Origin: Paractinoplanes abujensis
GTDB taxonomy: Bacteria > Actinomycetota > Actinomycetes > Mycobacteriales > Micromonosporaceae
Assembly: GCF_014204895.1 (NCBI RefSeq)
Contig: NZ_JACHMF010000001.1
Span: 4,712,001-4,776,000, forward strand
Reading direction: 5' to 3'
DNA: 64,000 nucleotides
The notes under the pieces: generated by a model
What the model was told of the DNA's origin: nothing
Database searches by the model: none
What the model saw: the letters and a program-made list of their open reading frames with translations, nothing else
Translations under genes and position numbers: made by a program
Shown: one piece after another, positions 28,875 to 41,031 of the stretch
Layout: each line of letters starts with the position of its first letter
Numbering within the stretch: position 1 is the first letter of the stretch

Positions 28875-28975
28875 GCGGAAAAATTTAGCGCACCGTGTCG
28901 ATCCCCGATCCGGCCGTTCGACCTGGGGATGAGAAGGTCGGCAGGCGACCGGAGCGGAACAGGGAGAAAGCCACC

Positions 28976-29395
28976 ATGGCGAAGTACATGCTGATCATGC
29001 GGAACACCGACGAGGGCTTGGCCCAGATGGTCAACACGTCGTTCGACGAGATGCTGGAGACGGTCGGCCGCTTCAACGAGGAGCTGATCAAGGCGGGCGT
29101 GCTGGTGGCCGCCGAGGGCCTCGACGACGCCGCGCAGGGCGTGGTGGTCGACTACTCGGGCGAGACCCCGGTCGCCACCGACGGTCCCTACGGCGAGACG
29201 AAGGAGCTGTTCGGCGGCTTCTACATCCTCGACGTGAAGACCCAGGAGGAGGCGGTCGAGTGGGCCAAGCGGATGCCCGCCTTCCCCGGGGCGAAGACCG
29301 AGATCCGCCGGGTGCCCGGCATCGAGGAGTTCCCGCAGGACAACGAGTGGATCAAGAAGGAGCGGGCCTGGCGCGAGCAGACCGGCCAGCTGTGA
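28976..29395 (+). CDS. YCII/DGPF-domain protein
   Basis: A 139-residue protein starting AKYMLIMRNTDEGLAQM, with the family motif ATDGPYGETKELFGGFYILD (DGPF-like) and a C-terminal EIRRVPGIEEFP. DGPF proteins are co-encoded with ECF42 sigma factors, and one follows here with a 4-base GTGA overlap. A ferredoxin-like alpha/beta barrel is expected; its biochemical activity is unknown, possibly a sensor or small-molecule enzyme. AGGGAG lies about 8 bases before the ATG at 28976, which fixes the start. Confidence 0.93.
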   Translation: MAKYMLIMRNTDEGLAQMVNTSFDEMLETVGRFNEELIKAGVLVAAEGLDDAAQGVVVDYSGETPVATDGPYGETKELFGGFYILDVKTQEEAVEWAKRMPAFPGAKTEIRRVPGIEEFPQDNEWIKKERAWREQTGQL

Positions 29396-30618
29396 GCACA
29401 GTCGAGGCCGTCTGGCGGATCGAGTCGGCGCGCATCGTGGGCGCGCTGACCCGGTACACCGGGGGCGACCTCGAGCTGGCCGAGGACGTCGCGCAGGAAG
29501 CGGTGGCCGAGGCCCTCGAGAAGTGGCCACGCGACGGCGAGCCGGACAACCCGGTCGGCTGGCTGCTGGCCACCGCCCGGCGGCGGGCGATCGACGCCTT
29601 CCGCCGCCGGGCGGCCCGCGACCAGAAATACGCGCTGCTGGCCGAGGCGGACACCGACGGCGGCGACGGGCACCTGTGGGATCCCGACCGGATCGACGAC
29701 GACGTGCTGTCGCTGATGTTCGTGGCGTGTCACCCGGTGCTCTCCCCCGAGGCCCGGGTGGCGCTGACCCTGCGCACGGTGGGCGGGTTGTCCAGCGAGG
29801 AGATCGCCCGCGCGTTCCTGGTGCCGGTGCCGACGATCCAGGCCCGCATCACCCGGGCCAAGAAGACGATCGCGGCCGCGCGGGTGCCGTTCGCGGTGCC
29901 GCCGGCCGACGAGCGGAAGCGGCGACTGGGCGGTGTCCTCAGCGTCCTCTACGTGATCTTCACCGAGGGGTCCACGGCCACCGCGGGCGACAGCCTGCTG
30001 CGCCAAGACCTCGCGTACGAGGCGTTACGGCTGGCCCGCACGCTGGCCGCGCTGCTGCCCGGTGAGCCCGAGGTGTTCGGGCTGATCGCGTTGTGCGAGC
30101 TCACGGCGTCGCGCTTCGGAGCCCGTACGGGTCCCGGCGGCGAGGCGATCCTGCTCGAGCAGCAGGACCGGCGCCGCTGGGACTTCTCGGCGATCCGGCG
30201 CGGGCTGGCGGCGCTGGGGCAGGCCACGGCGGCCGGTCGTGGTCTGGGCCCGTACGGGTTGCAGGCCGCCATCGCCGCCTGCCACGCGAGCGCGGCCTCG
30301 GTCGCCGAGACCGACTGGGAGCGGATCGTGCTGCTCTACGAGGCGCTGGGCCGGGTCGCGCCGTCCCCGATCGTCGAGCTCAACCGGGCGGTGGCGGTGG
30401 CGATGGCGAGCGGCCCGGCCGAGGCCCTGCTGCTGGTCGACGAACTGGTGGCGCGGGACCGGCTGCCCGGTTCCCACCTGCTGCCGACCGTACGGGGTGA
30501 GCTGCTGAGCCGGCTCGGCCGCGCCCGTGAGGCCCGGGCCGAGTTCGAGCTGGCCGCGCGGTTGTGCGGCAACGAGCAGGAGCGCAAGGTGCTACTCGGC
30601 AAGCTCGAGAACCAGTAG
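29392..30618 (+). CDS. ECF42-group RNA polymerase sigma factor
   Basis: A 408-residue sigma factor. Region 2 (about residues 5-75) contains LAEDVAQEAVAEALEKWP and NPVGWLLATARRRAIDAFRR. Region 4 follows (LRTVGGLSSEEIARAFLVPV). The long C-terminal extension (DUF6596, helical TPR-like) includes LSVLYVIFTEGST and LLYEALGRVAPSPIVELNRA. This size and the DGPF partner with GTGA overlap define group ECF42, which has no classical anti-sigma factor. Its extension probably senses directly. The 3' end overlaps the convergent methyltransferase by 27 bases. Confidence 0.94.
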   Translation: MSTVEAVWRIESARIVGALTRYTGGDLELAEDVAQEAVAEALEKWPRDGEPDNPVGWLLATARRRAIDAFRRRAARDQKYALLAEADTDGGDGHLWDPDRIDDDVLSLMFVACHPVLSPEARVALTLRTVGGLSSEEIARAFLVPVPTIQARITRAKKTIAAARVPFAVPPADERKRRLGGVLSVLYVIFTEGSTATAGDSLLRQDLAYEALRLARTLAALLPGEPEVFGLIALCELTASRFGARTGPGGEAILLEQQDRRRWDFSAIRRGLAALGQATAAGRGLGPYGLQAAIAACHASAASVAETDWERIVLLYEALGRVAPSPIVELNRAVAVAMASGPAEALLLVDELVARDRLPGSHLLPTVRGELLSRLGRAREARAEFELAARLCGNEQERKVLLGKLENQ

Positions 30619-31356
30619 GTCGCTCTCCTCCTCGACGGGCCGCGGGCTGCGCTCGGCCCGCACGGCCGCCTCGAGGGCCTCGAAGCCGACGGCGATCTCC
30701 TCCTCGGTGAGCCGCTCGAACGCCGACGAGCCTCGCAGCTTCAGCTTCTCCTCGTATTCGCCGAGGCTGGTGGCGATGCGTTCCTGCACCCGCTCGACGG
30801 TGACGAGCCGCAGCCCGGCCGCGGCGAACGTGTCGAGCAGCGGGTCGAGCCGGGGGAAGACCTGCTCGTCGATGAGCCGGATGCCGGGGAAGTAGTCGTA
30901 CCACGGCAGGGCCGGCATGCGGTCGGGGAACAGGCTGCGGATCAGCACGCGGCCGCCGGGGCGCAGCACCCGCGCGATCTCGGCCGCGGCCACGGCGTGG
31001 TCACGCACGTGATGCAGCACGAGGAAGAGCAGCGCGAGGTCGCAGCTGCGGTCGGGCAGCGGGATCGCGGTGGCCGAGCCGGACAGATACGTCACCTGGT
31101 CGTGCGCGGCGTGCTGCTCGGCCGCGGCGCGCATGCGGTCGAACGGCTCGACGCCCCAGACCGGCCCGCCGAACTCGGCGGCCAGCGCGGGGGTGAAGCG
31201 GCCCGTGCCCGAACCCAGGTCGAGCACGGGCAGCGGCCGGCGCGGCGGGGCGTGCCGCGCGAAGACGTGCACCCACTCGGTCAGCGTCTCGGGCGGCAGC
31301 GCGCGGGCACGCGCATAGACCCGGTGCTGTCTTTCGTCGTAGTTCACCTCGCGCAC
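30592..31356 (-). CDS. SAM-dependent methyltransferase (class I)
   Basis: A 254-residue methyltransferase. SAM motif I is LDLGSGTGRF, with GVEPFDRM for motif II, LALLFLVLHHVRD for motif IV and VLRPGGRVLIRSL after it. It is UbiE/Methyltransf_11-like; the acceptor is unknown. The GTG at 31356 has GGGAGG 8 bases upstream, while GTG 31347 is an alternative. It lies convergent to the ECF42 sigma gene and downstream of pullulanase on the same strand, with an 89-base gap, so co-transcription is not assured. Confidence 0.88.
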   Translation of the reverse strand: MREVNYDERQHRVYARARALPPETLTEWVHVFARHAPPRRPLPVLDLGSGTGRFTPALAAEFGGPVWGVEPFDRMRAAAEQHAAHDQVTYLSGSATAIPLPDRSCDLALLFLVLHHVRDHAVAAAEIARVLRPGGRVLIRSLFPDRMPALPWYDYFPGIRLIDEQVFPRLDPLLDTFAAAGLRLVTVERVQERIATSLGEYEEKLKLRGSSAFERLTEEEIAVGFEALEAAVRAERSPRPVEEESDLLVLELAE

Positions 31357-31445
31357 AGTCCCCGCCTCCCTGCGCCCATTCTTCGCTGTCGAAGCCGTCC
31401 ACGACACCCCGGGTGCCGGGTCGCGACCGGACTCACAGCACAGGC

Positions 31446-34283
31446 TCAGGTCGCGTCGAGCACGAATACAGCCACCGAACGGGACGGAACGGTCAGGTCG
31501 GCCCCGGACGCGGTGGCCGTACGCAGCAGCGGGTCGGCCGATTCGATGAGCTCGGGATGCGGGCGCAGACCCGCCACTGCCCCCGGCAACGTCTGCACGG
31601 TCTCGGCCTCGGTGGCGTTGAAGACGACCACGATCCGGCTCCACCGGGGGTCGAGACCGGTGCCGTCGAGACTCATGACGATCACGCCGGGCGTCTCGCC
31701 GGGGCCGCCGAGCGGGAACGTGAGGCGGCGCTGCACCTCGTCGGCCGTGGGCAGCCCGAACACCGGCGACGAGCGGCGGATGCGCAGCAGCTCGCGGTAG
31801 CGCTCGGCGGTCAGCTCGATCACCTCGGGCGACGGCACCAGTGCCGGGTCGGCCAGCAGCGGGCCGGCCAGCGGCCAGCGGTCCTCGTTGTCCGCGGCGG
31901 GCGGCAGGCCCAGGCCGAACCCGTTGCCGAGGCGCGGATCCCAGCGGATCTGGTTGAACCAGTCGCCCGAGTCGAACGAGTTGCGGTCGAGCGACTTGGA
32001 CCGCAGGCGCTCGCTGCCCAGCGCCACGAACCCGGCCCCCTGACCCAGCACGACCAGCGCCAGCGCGAGGACCTGGAGCCGGGCCCGCTCGATCGCGGGC
32101 GTGGTGATCGGCAGCTTGTACGCCATGGCGTCGTACAGGATCTCGTTGTCGTGGGCGTCGACGTAGTTGACGACCTCGCCCGGGGCGGTCGCGTAGCCGC
32201 TGGGCGCGCCGTTGTAGTCGACCTGGGCGCCACTCTGCTCGGACCCGAGGTGGTTGACGAACCGGTAGGCCGCGAGGCCGCCCGACAGGCCCACCTTGAT
32301 CTGGTCGTGGACGATCAGCGGGGTCAGCGAGCCCAGCCCGGTGGCGAAGCCGGGCGTCGTGGGGTCGCCGAACGTGTGGCCGCCCCGGACGGCGTCGCGC
32401 AGCCGGTCGTTGAACGTGCCGATACCCGTGCCGGCCATGTTGACCTGCGTGGCCTGGGCGAAGCGGGCGTCGTCGGCCACCTCGCCGAAGTTCCAGCCCT
32501 CGCCGTACAGGTAGATCTGCTTGCCGTCGACGCCCTCGACGTCGGCCGTCAGGTGGTCGAGGTTGACCCGCACCTCGAGAATGTTGGCCCGCGGGTGGTG
32601 GCCCATGAGGTCGAACCGGAAACCGTCGATCTTGTATTTGCGGGCCCAGGTGACCACCGAGTCGACGACGAGCTTGCTCATCATCATGTGCTCGGGGGCG
32701 GTGTTGGGGCAGCAGGTGGACTCGGCGGTCGAGCCGTCGGCCAGCTGCCGGTGGTAGTAGCCGGGCACGAGGCGGTCGAGCACGCTGAAGCGGCCGGTGC
32801 CGTCGGCCATGGTGTGGTTGTAGACGACGTCGAGGACGACGCGCAGCCCGGCCTCGTTGAGCGCGGCCACCATGCGGCGGAACTCGAGGATGCGGGCCGG
32901 GCCGGCCGGGTCGACGGCGTAGCTGCCCTCGGGTGTCGTGTAGTGCCACGGGTCGTAGCCCCAGTTGTAGCCGTCGCGCGCGGCGATCGCGGCCACCTCG
33001 CGCTGCGGCTCGGGCGAGTCGGGCGGGAAGGCGGCCAGGTCGCAGGCGGGGGTGAGCTGGTCGGCGCGGCGGTCGGGCACGCTCGCGAAGTCGAAGGCGG
33101 GCAGCAGGTGCAGGTGGGTCAGGCCGGCCCCGGCCAGCGAGCGCAGATGGGTCATCGAGGCCGACTCGGGGTGGGTGAACGCCGAGTACGTGCCGCGCTC
33201 GGCCGGCGGCAGCGAGTGGTCGAAGATCGAGAAGTCGCGGATCGACACCTCGCTGATCTGCATCCGGGCCGGCGCGACCGGGGCCGGCTTGACCAGCGTG
33301 TCCCAGCCGGGCGGGGCCAGCCCGGGGTCGTCCAGGTCGACCAGCAGGCTGTGCGTGGAGTCGGTGGCCAGGGCCAGCGAGTAGGGGTCGGTGACGCTGG
33401 TGGTGATCACGCGCTGGGCCGCCGGGTGCCACACCTCGACGCGGTAGCGGTAGTAGCGGCCCATCCACTTGGGCTTGAGGCCGATCGACCACACGCCGGT
33501 CAGGTCGTCGCGCTCCAGGGGCAGGAGCTTCGGCTCGCCGGCGGGCGTCTTGAAGAGCTCGAGCTCGACCGTGCGGGCGGTGGGGGCCCACACCGACAGG
33601 CGCGGGCGGTCGTCGTCGAGCACCAGGCCGAGGTAGGCGTCGGCGGCATCGGCGTACAGGTCGTCGATGACCCCGGGGAGCTGCACTCCGGTGATCACGA
33701 CGGCGGAGTCGCCGGCGTCGCGCCCGGTCACGAGGAGCTGATCGCGCAGCAGCTCGCTCAGGGCCGCGTCACCCATTTCCCGTACGGAGAAGGCCTTGTA
33801 GGCCCGCAGATGCGGGAAGCGCCGGCTCTGGGCCTGGAACAGGCCGCCCGGACGCGGCGTGAGGGGGTGCTCGCCGAGGAAGAACGTCTCGGCCCGGCCG
33901 GCGAGCGCGGCGGGCAGCGCGATCGTCGTGCGGTCGACGAAGACCGCGAGGGAACGGGCCGGGTCGAGCTCGGGCCCGAGGCTGCCCAGCTCGGGCCGGA
34001 CCGGCTCCGTCGTGCCCGCGCGCAGCCAGATCTCGCGGGCCCGGGCCAGGTCGAGGCGCTGGTCGTCGGGCAGGTCCTTCTCGTCGCCGCGGTGCAGCAC
34101 GTAGCGCAGGCCGATCGCGCCCTCACGGACGGGAATCTCGAAGACCGCGCCGAAGTCGTCGAACGAGACCGGAGCGAGCGGCTTGCGCCAATCCGGCTTG
34201 CCGAGCGCGCCCTCCCAGGAGTGCACACCCCAGCCGTCGTAGTCTCCGCCCGGACGCTGGTAGTGGATCACGACGCTGCTCAC
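31446..34283 (-). CDS. pulA: Pullulanase-type alpha-1,6-glucosidase
   Basis: A 945-residue GH13 debranching enzyme. In order: a CBM41-like start ([21 protein letters not shown] region), a ~130-residue N2 domain, a CBM48 ([17 protein letters not shown]), and the catalytic barrel. Region I is DVVYNHT, region [12 protein letters not shown] (nucleophile Asp), region [11 protein letters not shown] (acid/base Glu) and region IV VDAHDNE. YNWGYDP is the pullulanase signature. It lacks a signal peptide, so it acts inside the cell on glycogen or imported dextrins. The start is the GTG at 34283; upstream codons look intergenic. Confidence 0.93.
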   Translation of the reverse strand: MSSVVIHYQRPGGDYDGWGVHSWEGALGKPDWRKPLAPVSFDDFGAVFEIPVREGAIGLRYVLHRGDEKDLPDDQRLDLARAREIWLRAGTTEPVRPELGSLGPELDPARSLAVFVDRTTIALPAALAGRAETFFLGEHPLTPRPGGLFQAQSRRFPHLRAYKAFSVREMGDAALSELLRDQLLVTGRDAGDSAVVITGVQLPGVIDDLYADAADAYLGLVLDDDRPRLSVWAPTARTVELELFKTPAGEPKLLPLERDDLTGVWSIGLKPKWMGRYYRYRVEVWHPAAQRVITTSVTDPYSLALATDSTHSLLVDLDDPGLAPPGWDTLVKPAPVAPARMQISEVSIRDFSIFDHSLPPAERGTYSAFTHPESASMTHLRSLAGAGLTHLHLLPAFDFASVPDRRADQLTPACDLAAFPPDSPEPQREVAAIAARDGYNWGYDPWHYTTPEGSYAVDPAGPARILEFRRMVAALNEAGLRVVLDVVYNHTMADGTGRFSVLDRLVPGYYHRQLADGSTAESTCCPNTAPEHMMMSKLVVDSVVTWARKYKIDGFRFDLMGHHPRANILEVRVNLDHLTADVEGVDGKQIYLYGEGWNFGEVADDARFAQATQVNMAGTGIGTFNDRLRDAVRGGHTFGDPTTPGFATGLGSLTPLIVHDQIKVGLSGGLAAYRFVNHLGSEQSGAQVDYNGAPSGYATAPGEVVNYVDAHDNEILYDAMAYKLPITTPAIERARLQVLALALVVLGQGAGFVALGSERLRSKSLDRNSFDSGDWFNQIRWDPRLGNGFGLGLPPAADNEDRWPLAGPLLADPALVPSPEVIELTAERYRELLRIRRSSPVFGLPTADEVQRRLTFPLGGPGETPGVIVMSLDGTGLDPRWSRIVVVFNATEAETVQTLPGAVAGLRPHPELIESADPLLRTATASGADLTVPSRSVAVFVLDAT

Positions 34284-34314
34284 CCGGCCATAGTTGCAGG
34301 TAGGTGAGACAGAT

Positions 34315-34704
34315 TCAGTGCGCGGCAACCACGGTCGTGATCTTTGGCCCATCCGCGTCGACGCGCAAAAGGTATGAATACCGCTCACCGGGCACCGCGT
34401 TGCCGAGGGAGTCCAGATACTCCCATTCGACCGATACGAGGCTCAGCGCCGGCGACAGGCGTTGCACGTCCAGCAACTGAGCGTGCGCGGCGACGATCTG
34501 CTGCTCCGCGTACGCGGGGGCGGCGCCCAGGAACGACAGGGCCACCGCGGCCGGCGACGTGAAGGTGAAGCTGTACGAATCGGCCACCACCATTCCCGGC
34601 AGCGCGTAACAGCGACTGATCGCCGCAACGTCCCCGCTGGTCAGGGCCGTGCCGTAGCGATCGAAGAAATCGGTGAGCTCGGCCAGATCGGTGGGCGCCT
34701 TCAC
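34315..34704 (-). CDS. NTF2-like/SnoaL-type hypothetical protein
   Basis: A 129-residue soluble protein from the GTG at 34704 (a TTG at 34722 is the alternative; neither has a clear ribosome site). Sequence features are DLAELTDFFDRYGTALTSGD, CYALPGMVVADSYSFTF and VSVEWEYLDSLGNAVPGERYSYLLR, which fit the NTF2-like cone fold often used for small-ligand binding or polyketide-type chemistry. Function not inferable. It lies divergent from acnA, and the two share the ~190-base control region that carries an AcnR-like site and an iron box. Confidence 0.75.
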   Translation of the reverse strand: MKAPTDLAELTDFFDRYGTALTSGDVAAISRCYALPGMVVADSYSFTFTSPAAVALSFLGAAPAYAEQQIVAAHAQLLDVQRLSPALSLVSVEWEYLDSLGNAVPGERYSYLLRVDADGPKITTVVAAH

Positions 34705-34775
34705 GGTTCGACGTGTGCCCAAGGCGCAACCGGAGTAAACGTGGGAGGAACCGGCCCCCGCCTTGCGCCGCCTTA

Positions 34776-34794
34776 CAAGACGGACGTACGGTTT
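34776..34794 (+). promoter_or_regulatory. AcnR-like operator upstream of acnA
   Basis: CAAGACGGACGTACGGTTT lies 99 bases before acnA. Within it, CAAGAC-GGA-CGTACGG fits the corynebacterial AcnR consensus CAGNACnnncGTACTG at all but two defined positions. A copy identical in 17 of 19 bases lies before the AcnR-like TetR gene (46781-46799). Confidence 0.65.
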
Positions 34795-34815
34795 ACGAGA
34801 AACGTGAACCGAGAG

Positions 34816-34834
34816 TTAGGTATGCCTAACCCGA
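34816..34834 (+). promoter_or_regulatory. IdeR/DtxR-like iron box upstream of acnA
   Basis: TTAGGTATGCCTAACCCGA matches 15 of 19 bases of the DtxR/IdeR consensus TTAGGTTAGCCTAACCTAA, and the core GTTAGG-TATG-CCTAAC is a perfect inverted repeat. It sits 60 bases before the acnA start. An iron-dependent repressor site is plausible for this Fe-S enzyme gene. Confidence 0.55.
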
Positions 34835-34893
34835 AGGCCGCCCTTTCGGTGCGAAAGACTTGAACGACAGTCGCTGGGTGTGAAGGAGATGAC

Positions 34894-37665
<2,772 letters not shown>

Positions 37666-37680
37666 TCCGAGCAGAACGTC

Positions 37681-37715
37681 ACGCCCCGCTTCCCTCGCTG
37701 GGAGGCGGGGCGTTT
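37681..37715 (+). terminator. Rho-independent-type terminator after acnA
   Basis: ACGCCCCGC(T)TCCC, loop TCGCT, GGGAGGCGGGGCGT, then TT. The 14-bp stem has a single G:U pair and lies 16 bases after the acnA stop. The U-tract is minimal, as usual in actinobacteria. Confidence 0.75.
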
Positions 37716-37730
37716 CGCTACGCTCCGGCC

Positions 37731-38144
37731 ATGACGCGCGCGGTCTTCCCCGGCACGTTCGACCCGATCACACCCGGCCACCTCGACGTCGCCGAGCGGG
37801 CCCGTCACCTCTTCGACGAGCTGGTCGTCCTGGTCGCCGTCAACGGCGACAAGCAGCCCACCGCCGACGGCGTGCTCCGGGCCATCGCCGTACGGGCGGC
37901 CCTGCCCCCGGACTGGCGCAACGTCACCGTCGACGCGTGGCGCGGCCTGACCGCTGACTACTGCCACCGCCACGACATCGCGGTGATCGTCCGCGGCGTC
38001 CGCAACCCCACCGACGTGCGGCACGAGCAGGAACTGGCCGCCATGAACGAATCCCTCGGCGTGACCACCCTGCTCCTGCCCACCCGGCCCGGCCTGGCCG
38101 CGGTCTCCTCCACCGCGGCCCGCGCCCGGCTCAGCCCGCCGTGA
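37731..38144 (+). CDS. Short CoaD-like nucleotidyltransferase
   Basis: A 137-residue protein of the pantetheine-phosphate adenylyltransferase fold. It keeps PGTFDPITPGH (the T/HxGH nucleotide site), the VDAWRGLTADYC segment, IVRGVRNPTDVRHEQELAAMN, and AVSSTAARA in place of the usual FVSSSLVKE. It lacks the SxxERxxLL helix and is ~20 residues shorter than housekeeping CoaD, which in actinobacteria sits near recG/rpmF. It is therefore probably a paralogue of uncertain activity. The 3' end overlaps the convergent membrane protein by 14 bases. Confidence 0.75.
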   Translation: MTRAVFPGTFDPITPGHLDVAERARHLFDELVVLVAVNGDKQPTADGVLRAIAVRAALPPDWRNVTVDAWRGLTADYCHRHDIAVIVRGVRNPTDVRHEQELAAMNESLGVTTLLLPTRPGLAAVSSTAARARLSPP

Positions 38145-38850
38145 GACCGTTCGCGACGGCCCTGAGCTCGCGTTCGCTCAGTCCCGCGTTGCCACCCACG
38201 GCCACCACCACGCCGTCAGGGGTGGTGATGACGATGTCGTGGGTCGTCACCTCGGTTCCCCTCGTCGTGGTGAGCACGGCCGTACCGGTGGGGACCGGGA
38301 ACGAGTCGCTGATCTCGGCGCCCGCGGTCTGCGAACCGGCCAGCCAGCGCGTGACCGTCGACGGACCCGCCGGCTCGGTGTTCTGCCGCGGCCGCAGCAC
38401 GGTGATCCACAGCCAGTTGCCGCCGTTGTCCCGCACGTAGCGGCGCATCGACACGGTCGCCGCGGGGTCGTCGTACGAGGGAGCCATGCGCACACCGGGG
38501 GCGGGAGCCATGGTGCCGATGTGCACCTCGTTCTCGGTCACCAGCCACGGACCGCCCCGGTCGTCGCCGGGGCCGGCGGCGCGCAGGCCCGGCGGGACGT
38601 AGCCGACCCGGAAACCGTCGAGCAGGGGCGCGGCCGGGACCGGCGTGGGGGCGGCGGGCGGCGGGGCCGGCGAACGGACCTGCGGCAGCGCCACGACGAC
38701 CACCGCGATCACCGTGGCGGCCAGCCCGGCCACCGCGGCCGCGCGCGCGGCCCGGCGGCGGCGCACCCCCCGGCGTACGCGGGAAACGAACGTGTCGGTC
38801 ACCGTGAACTCGGCGTCGACCGTGGACAGGACGTCAAGGTCGTGGGGCAT
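38131..38850 (-). CDS. Single-TM protein, probable anti-sigma partner of SigE-family sigma
   Basis: A 239-residue protein. The short cytoplasmic start (DLDVLSTVDAEFTVTDTF) contains a basic cluster (RRGVRRRRAARAA), then one TM helix (about residues 38-58) and a Pro-rich linker, and an extracytoplasmic domain with VRMAPSYDDPA. It overlaps the SigE-family sigma gene by 17 bases, the usual arrangement for its membrane anti-sigma or regulator. GGAGAG about 4 bases before the ATG at 38850 fixes the start. No zinc motif is seen. Confidence 0.75.
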   Translation of the reverse strand: MPHDLDVLSTVDAEFTVTDTFVSRVRRGVRRRRAARAAAVAGLAATVIAVVVVALPQVRSPAPPPAAPTPVPAAPLLDGFRVGYVPPGLRAAGPGDDRGGPWLVTENEVHIGTMAPAPGVRMAPSYDDPAATVSMRRYVRDNGGNWLWITVLRPRQNTEPAGPSTVTRWLAGSQTAGAEISDSFPVPTGTAVLTTTRGTEVTTHDIVITTPDGVVVAVGGNAGLSERELRAVANGLTAG

Positions 38851-39349
38851 GATGCTCTCCTTCCCGGCGCGCACGCAGGGTGGCCAGGCCGCGGGACAGG
38901 TGGGACCGGACGGTGGCGGGGGTGCAGCCGAGCAGGGCGCCGATCTCGTCGTCGGGCAGATCGTCGAGGTAGCGCAACGCCAGCGCGGCCCGCTGCTGCG
39001 GCGGCAGGCCGGCCAAGATCTGCCGGATCACCGCGGCGGAGTCGACGGCAGCCAGTGCCGGGTCCTCCCGTGGGGTCTCCGGCACCTGCGGCACGGGCAT
39101 CGGGCGGGCCCGGCGGCGCGAGTTGAGGAACAGATTGACCATCGTGCGGCGGGCGTAGCCGACCGGGTTGCCGTCCTTACGCACCCGCGACCAGGCCAGG
39201 CCGATCTTGATGTACGTCTCCTGGGCCAGGTCCTCGGCGGCCGCGCGGTCGAGCGTCAGCAGATGGCCCAGCCGCAGCAGGGCGGGCCCGCTCTCACGCA
39301 GGAACGCCTCGAAACCGTCGCCGCCGGGCGGGAAGTGCAGGACCTTCAC
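38834..39349 (-). CDS. SigE-family ECF sigma factor
   Basis: A 171-residue sigma factor from the GTG at 39349. Region 2 (LLRLGHLLTLDRAAAEDLAQ, then TYIKIGLAWSRVRKDGNPVG, YARRTMVNLFLNSRRR) and region 4 (LPPQQRAALALRYLDDLPDD, then ATVRSHLSRGLATLR) are complete. Length and sequence match the SigE/TIGR02983 actinobacterial ECF family. It heads a two-gene operon with the single-TM partner and is back-to-back with a second ECF gene across ~112 bases. Confidence 0.92.
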   Translation of the reverse strand: MKVLHFPPGGDGFEAFLRESGPALLRLGHLLTLDRAAAEDLAQETYIKIGLAWSRVRKDGNPVGYARRTMVNLFLNSRRRARPMPVPQVPETPREDPALAAVDSAAVIRQILAGLPPQQRAALALRYLDDLPDDEIGALLGCTPATVRSHLSRGLATLRARREGEHHAPRP

Positions 39350-39461
39350 ACTTCCACTACACAACCTGCACCCGATTTTGTGGCGTCCGCTGTCACATGA
39401 AGGAGTGCGACGGTGCTGACAAGGCATGGACGTTGCACTGTCGTGGGACAGGAAGGACACC

Positions 39462-39965
39462 GTGGCCCCAGTGGTGCGGCCCGATCTGGAACAGGTCTTT
39501 CGTGCCTCGTATCGGCAGGTCGTGGCCGTCGCCGCACGGGTGCTGGGGGCACGGGACGAAGCCGAGGACGTGGCGCAGGAGGTCTTCCTGACGTTCGGGC
39601 GTTCGGCGGTGCCGGCCGGTGAGGCGCTGCCCTGGCTCTGCGTCGCGGCCGCACACACCGCGCTCAACCACATCCGTACGGGGAAACGCCGCGCCGGACG
39701 GGAGCAAGCCGCCCACCCCCGGGACGGCACCGTGCCCGACGTGGCCGACGCGGTGGTCGCCCTCGAGGAGCGGCGCCGGGTGCGGGCCGCGCTGGCTCGA
39801 TTACCCCGTAAACAGGCGGTCGCGCTGGTGCTGCGGCACAGCGGGCTGAGCTACGCCGAAGTGGCGGCCGCCCTCGACCTTTCCCCCGGCAGCGTCGGCA
39901 CCACCGTGCGGCGCGCCGAGTCCGCCCTGCGCGAGGAGTTGAACCGTCATGCGCCATCCGAATGA
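39462..39965 (+). CDS. ECF sigma factor heading an ABC exporter operon
   Basis: A 167-residue ECF sigma factor. Region 2 has RVLGARDEAEDVAQEVFLTF and region 4 LPRKQAVALVLRHSGLSYAE followed by SPGSVGTTVRRAESALREEL. The GTG at 39462 has GGAAGG 5 bases upstream; an ATG at 39426 in the same frame has a poor site, so the shorter form is preferred. It overlaps the anti-sigma gene by 17 bases and begins a four-gene translationally coupled operon. It probably autoregulates this operon. Confidence 0.88.
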   Translation: MAPVVRPDLEQVFRASYRQVVAVAARVLGARDEAEDVAQEVFLTFGRSAVPAGEALPWLCVAAAHTALNHIRTGKRRAGREQAAHPRDGTVPDVADAVVALEERRRVRAALARLPRKQAVALVLRHSGLSYAEVAAALDLSPGSVGTTVRRAESALREELNRHAPSE

Positions 39966-41031
39966 GGGCGTGCTGCGCCGGCTCGTCGACGAGCCCGCCG
40001 GCGTCGCCGACACCGACCGCTCCCACGTCGCCGGCTGCCCGGTCTGCCGCACCGGGATGGCCGAGGTGGAGCGGGATGCCGCCTTCGCCGCGGCTACCCT
40101 GCACCTCACCGTCGACCCGGACGTGGACGAGGCGTGGCTTCGCGTCGCCATGAGTCCCGATAAATTCGTCATATCCTCTGCGGCTGGCCGCACAGAGCCA
40201 GTGACCGGCGGCCGGGTCCGCTGGTGGATGCCTCGACGCACGCCTCTGGTCGCCGGGCTGGCCGCCCTGGCCATCCTGGCCGGGGCGGGCACGGCCGCCG
40301 CCACCGACTGGCTGCCGATCTTCCGCACCGAGAGGATCGCCCCGGTCACCGTGCGGCAGGCCGACCTGATGGCGCTGCCCGACCTCTCCTCGTGGGGCGA
40401 CGTCGAGATCACCGAACGGCCCCGGATCCACGCCGTGAACAGCCGGGCCGCCGCCGAGAAGGAAACCGGCCTGGACCTGCCCGACGTGGCCGGGCTGCCC
40501 CGCGGCGTCACCGGCGACCCGCAGTACCAGGCCGGCGGACGGATCGGCGCCACGTTCACGTTCCGCGCGGCCAAGGTGCGGGCGTTCACCGGCACCGCTC
40601 CCCCGATGCCCGCGGGCCTCGACGGCAGCACGTTCCGCCTGACCGCCGGCCCGGGCGCGGCCGCCCTGTGGTCGAGCCACCAGGGCGCGCCGTCGCTGCT
40701 CGTGGCCCGCGCCGTCGCCCCGGCGGCGTACTCGACGGGCGTGCCGTTCGCGACCGCCCGCGACTACCTGCTGTCGCTCTCCGGGCTGCCCGCCGACGTG
40801 GCCCGGCAGCTGCGCAGCTTCTCGGCCGACGGCAGGACGCTGCCCCTGCACGTCATGCCCGAGGAGCTGACCAGCACGCCGGCCGACGTGCACGGCATCC
40901 CCGCCACCGTGCTCACGTCGACCGACCAGGTGCTGTCGGCGGTGCTGTGGGTCGACGACGGGGTGGTGACGCTGGTCGGCGGGTCGTTGAGCCCGGACGA
41001 GGTGCTCACGGTCGCCCGGGGGCTGCGATGA
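39949..41031 (+). CDS. Zinc-type anti-sigma factor
   Basis: A 360-residue protein. An N-terminal zinc anti-sigma motif HVAGCPVC (Hx3Cx2C, about residues 26-33) is followed by one TM helix (about residues 97-116) and a ~240-residue extracytoplasmic domain with no motif I recognise. Redox or envelope stress sensed by the outer domain or the zinc site would release the sigma factor. It is coupled to the sigma gene by a 17-base overlap and to the ABC ATPase by a 4-base ATGA overlap. Confidence 0.87.
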   Translation: MRHPNEGVLRRLVDEPAGVADTDRSHVAGCPVCRTGMAEVERDAAFAAATLHLTVDPDVDEAWLRVAMSPDKFVISSAAGRTEPVTGGRVRWWMPRRTPLVAGLAALAILAGAGTAAATDWLPIFRTERIAPVTVRQADLMALPDLSSWGDVEITERPRIHAVNSRAAAEKETGLDLPDVAGLPRGVTGDPQYQAGGRIGATFTFRAAKVRAFTGTAPPMPAGLDGSTFRLTAGPGAAALWSSHQGAPSLLVARAVAPAAYSTGVPFATARDYLLSLSGLPADVARQLRSFSADGRTLPLHVMPEELTSTPADVHGIPATVLTSTDQVLSAVLWVDDGVVTLVGGSLSPDEVLTVARGLR

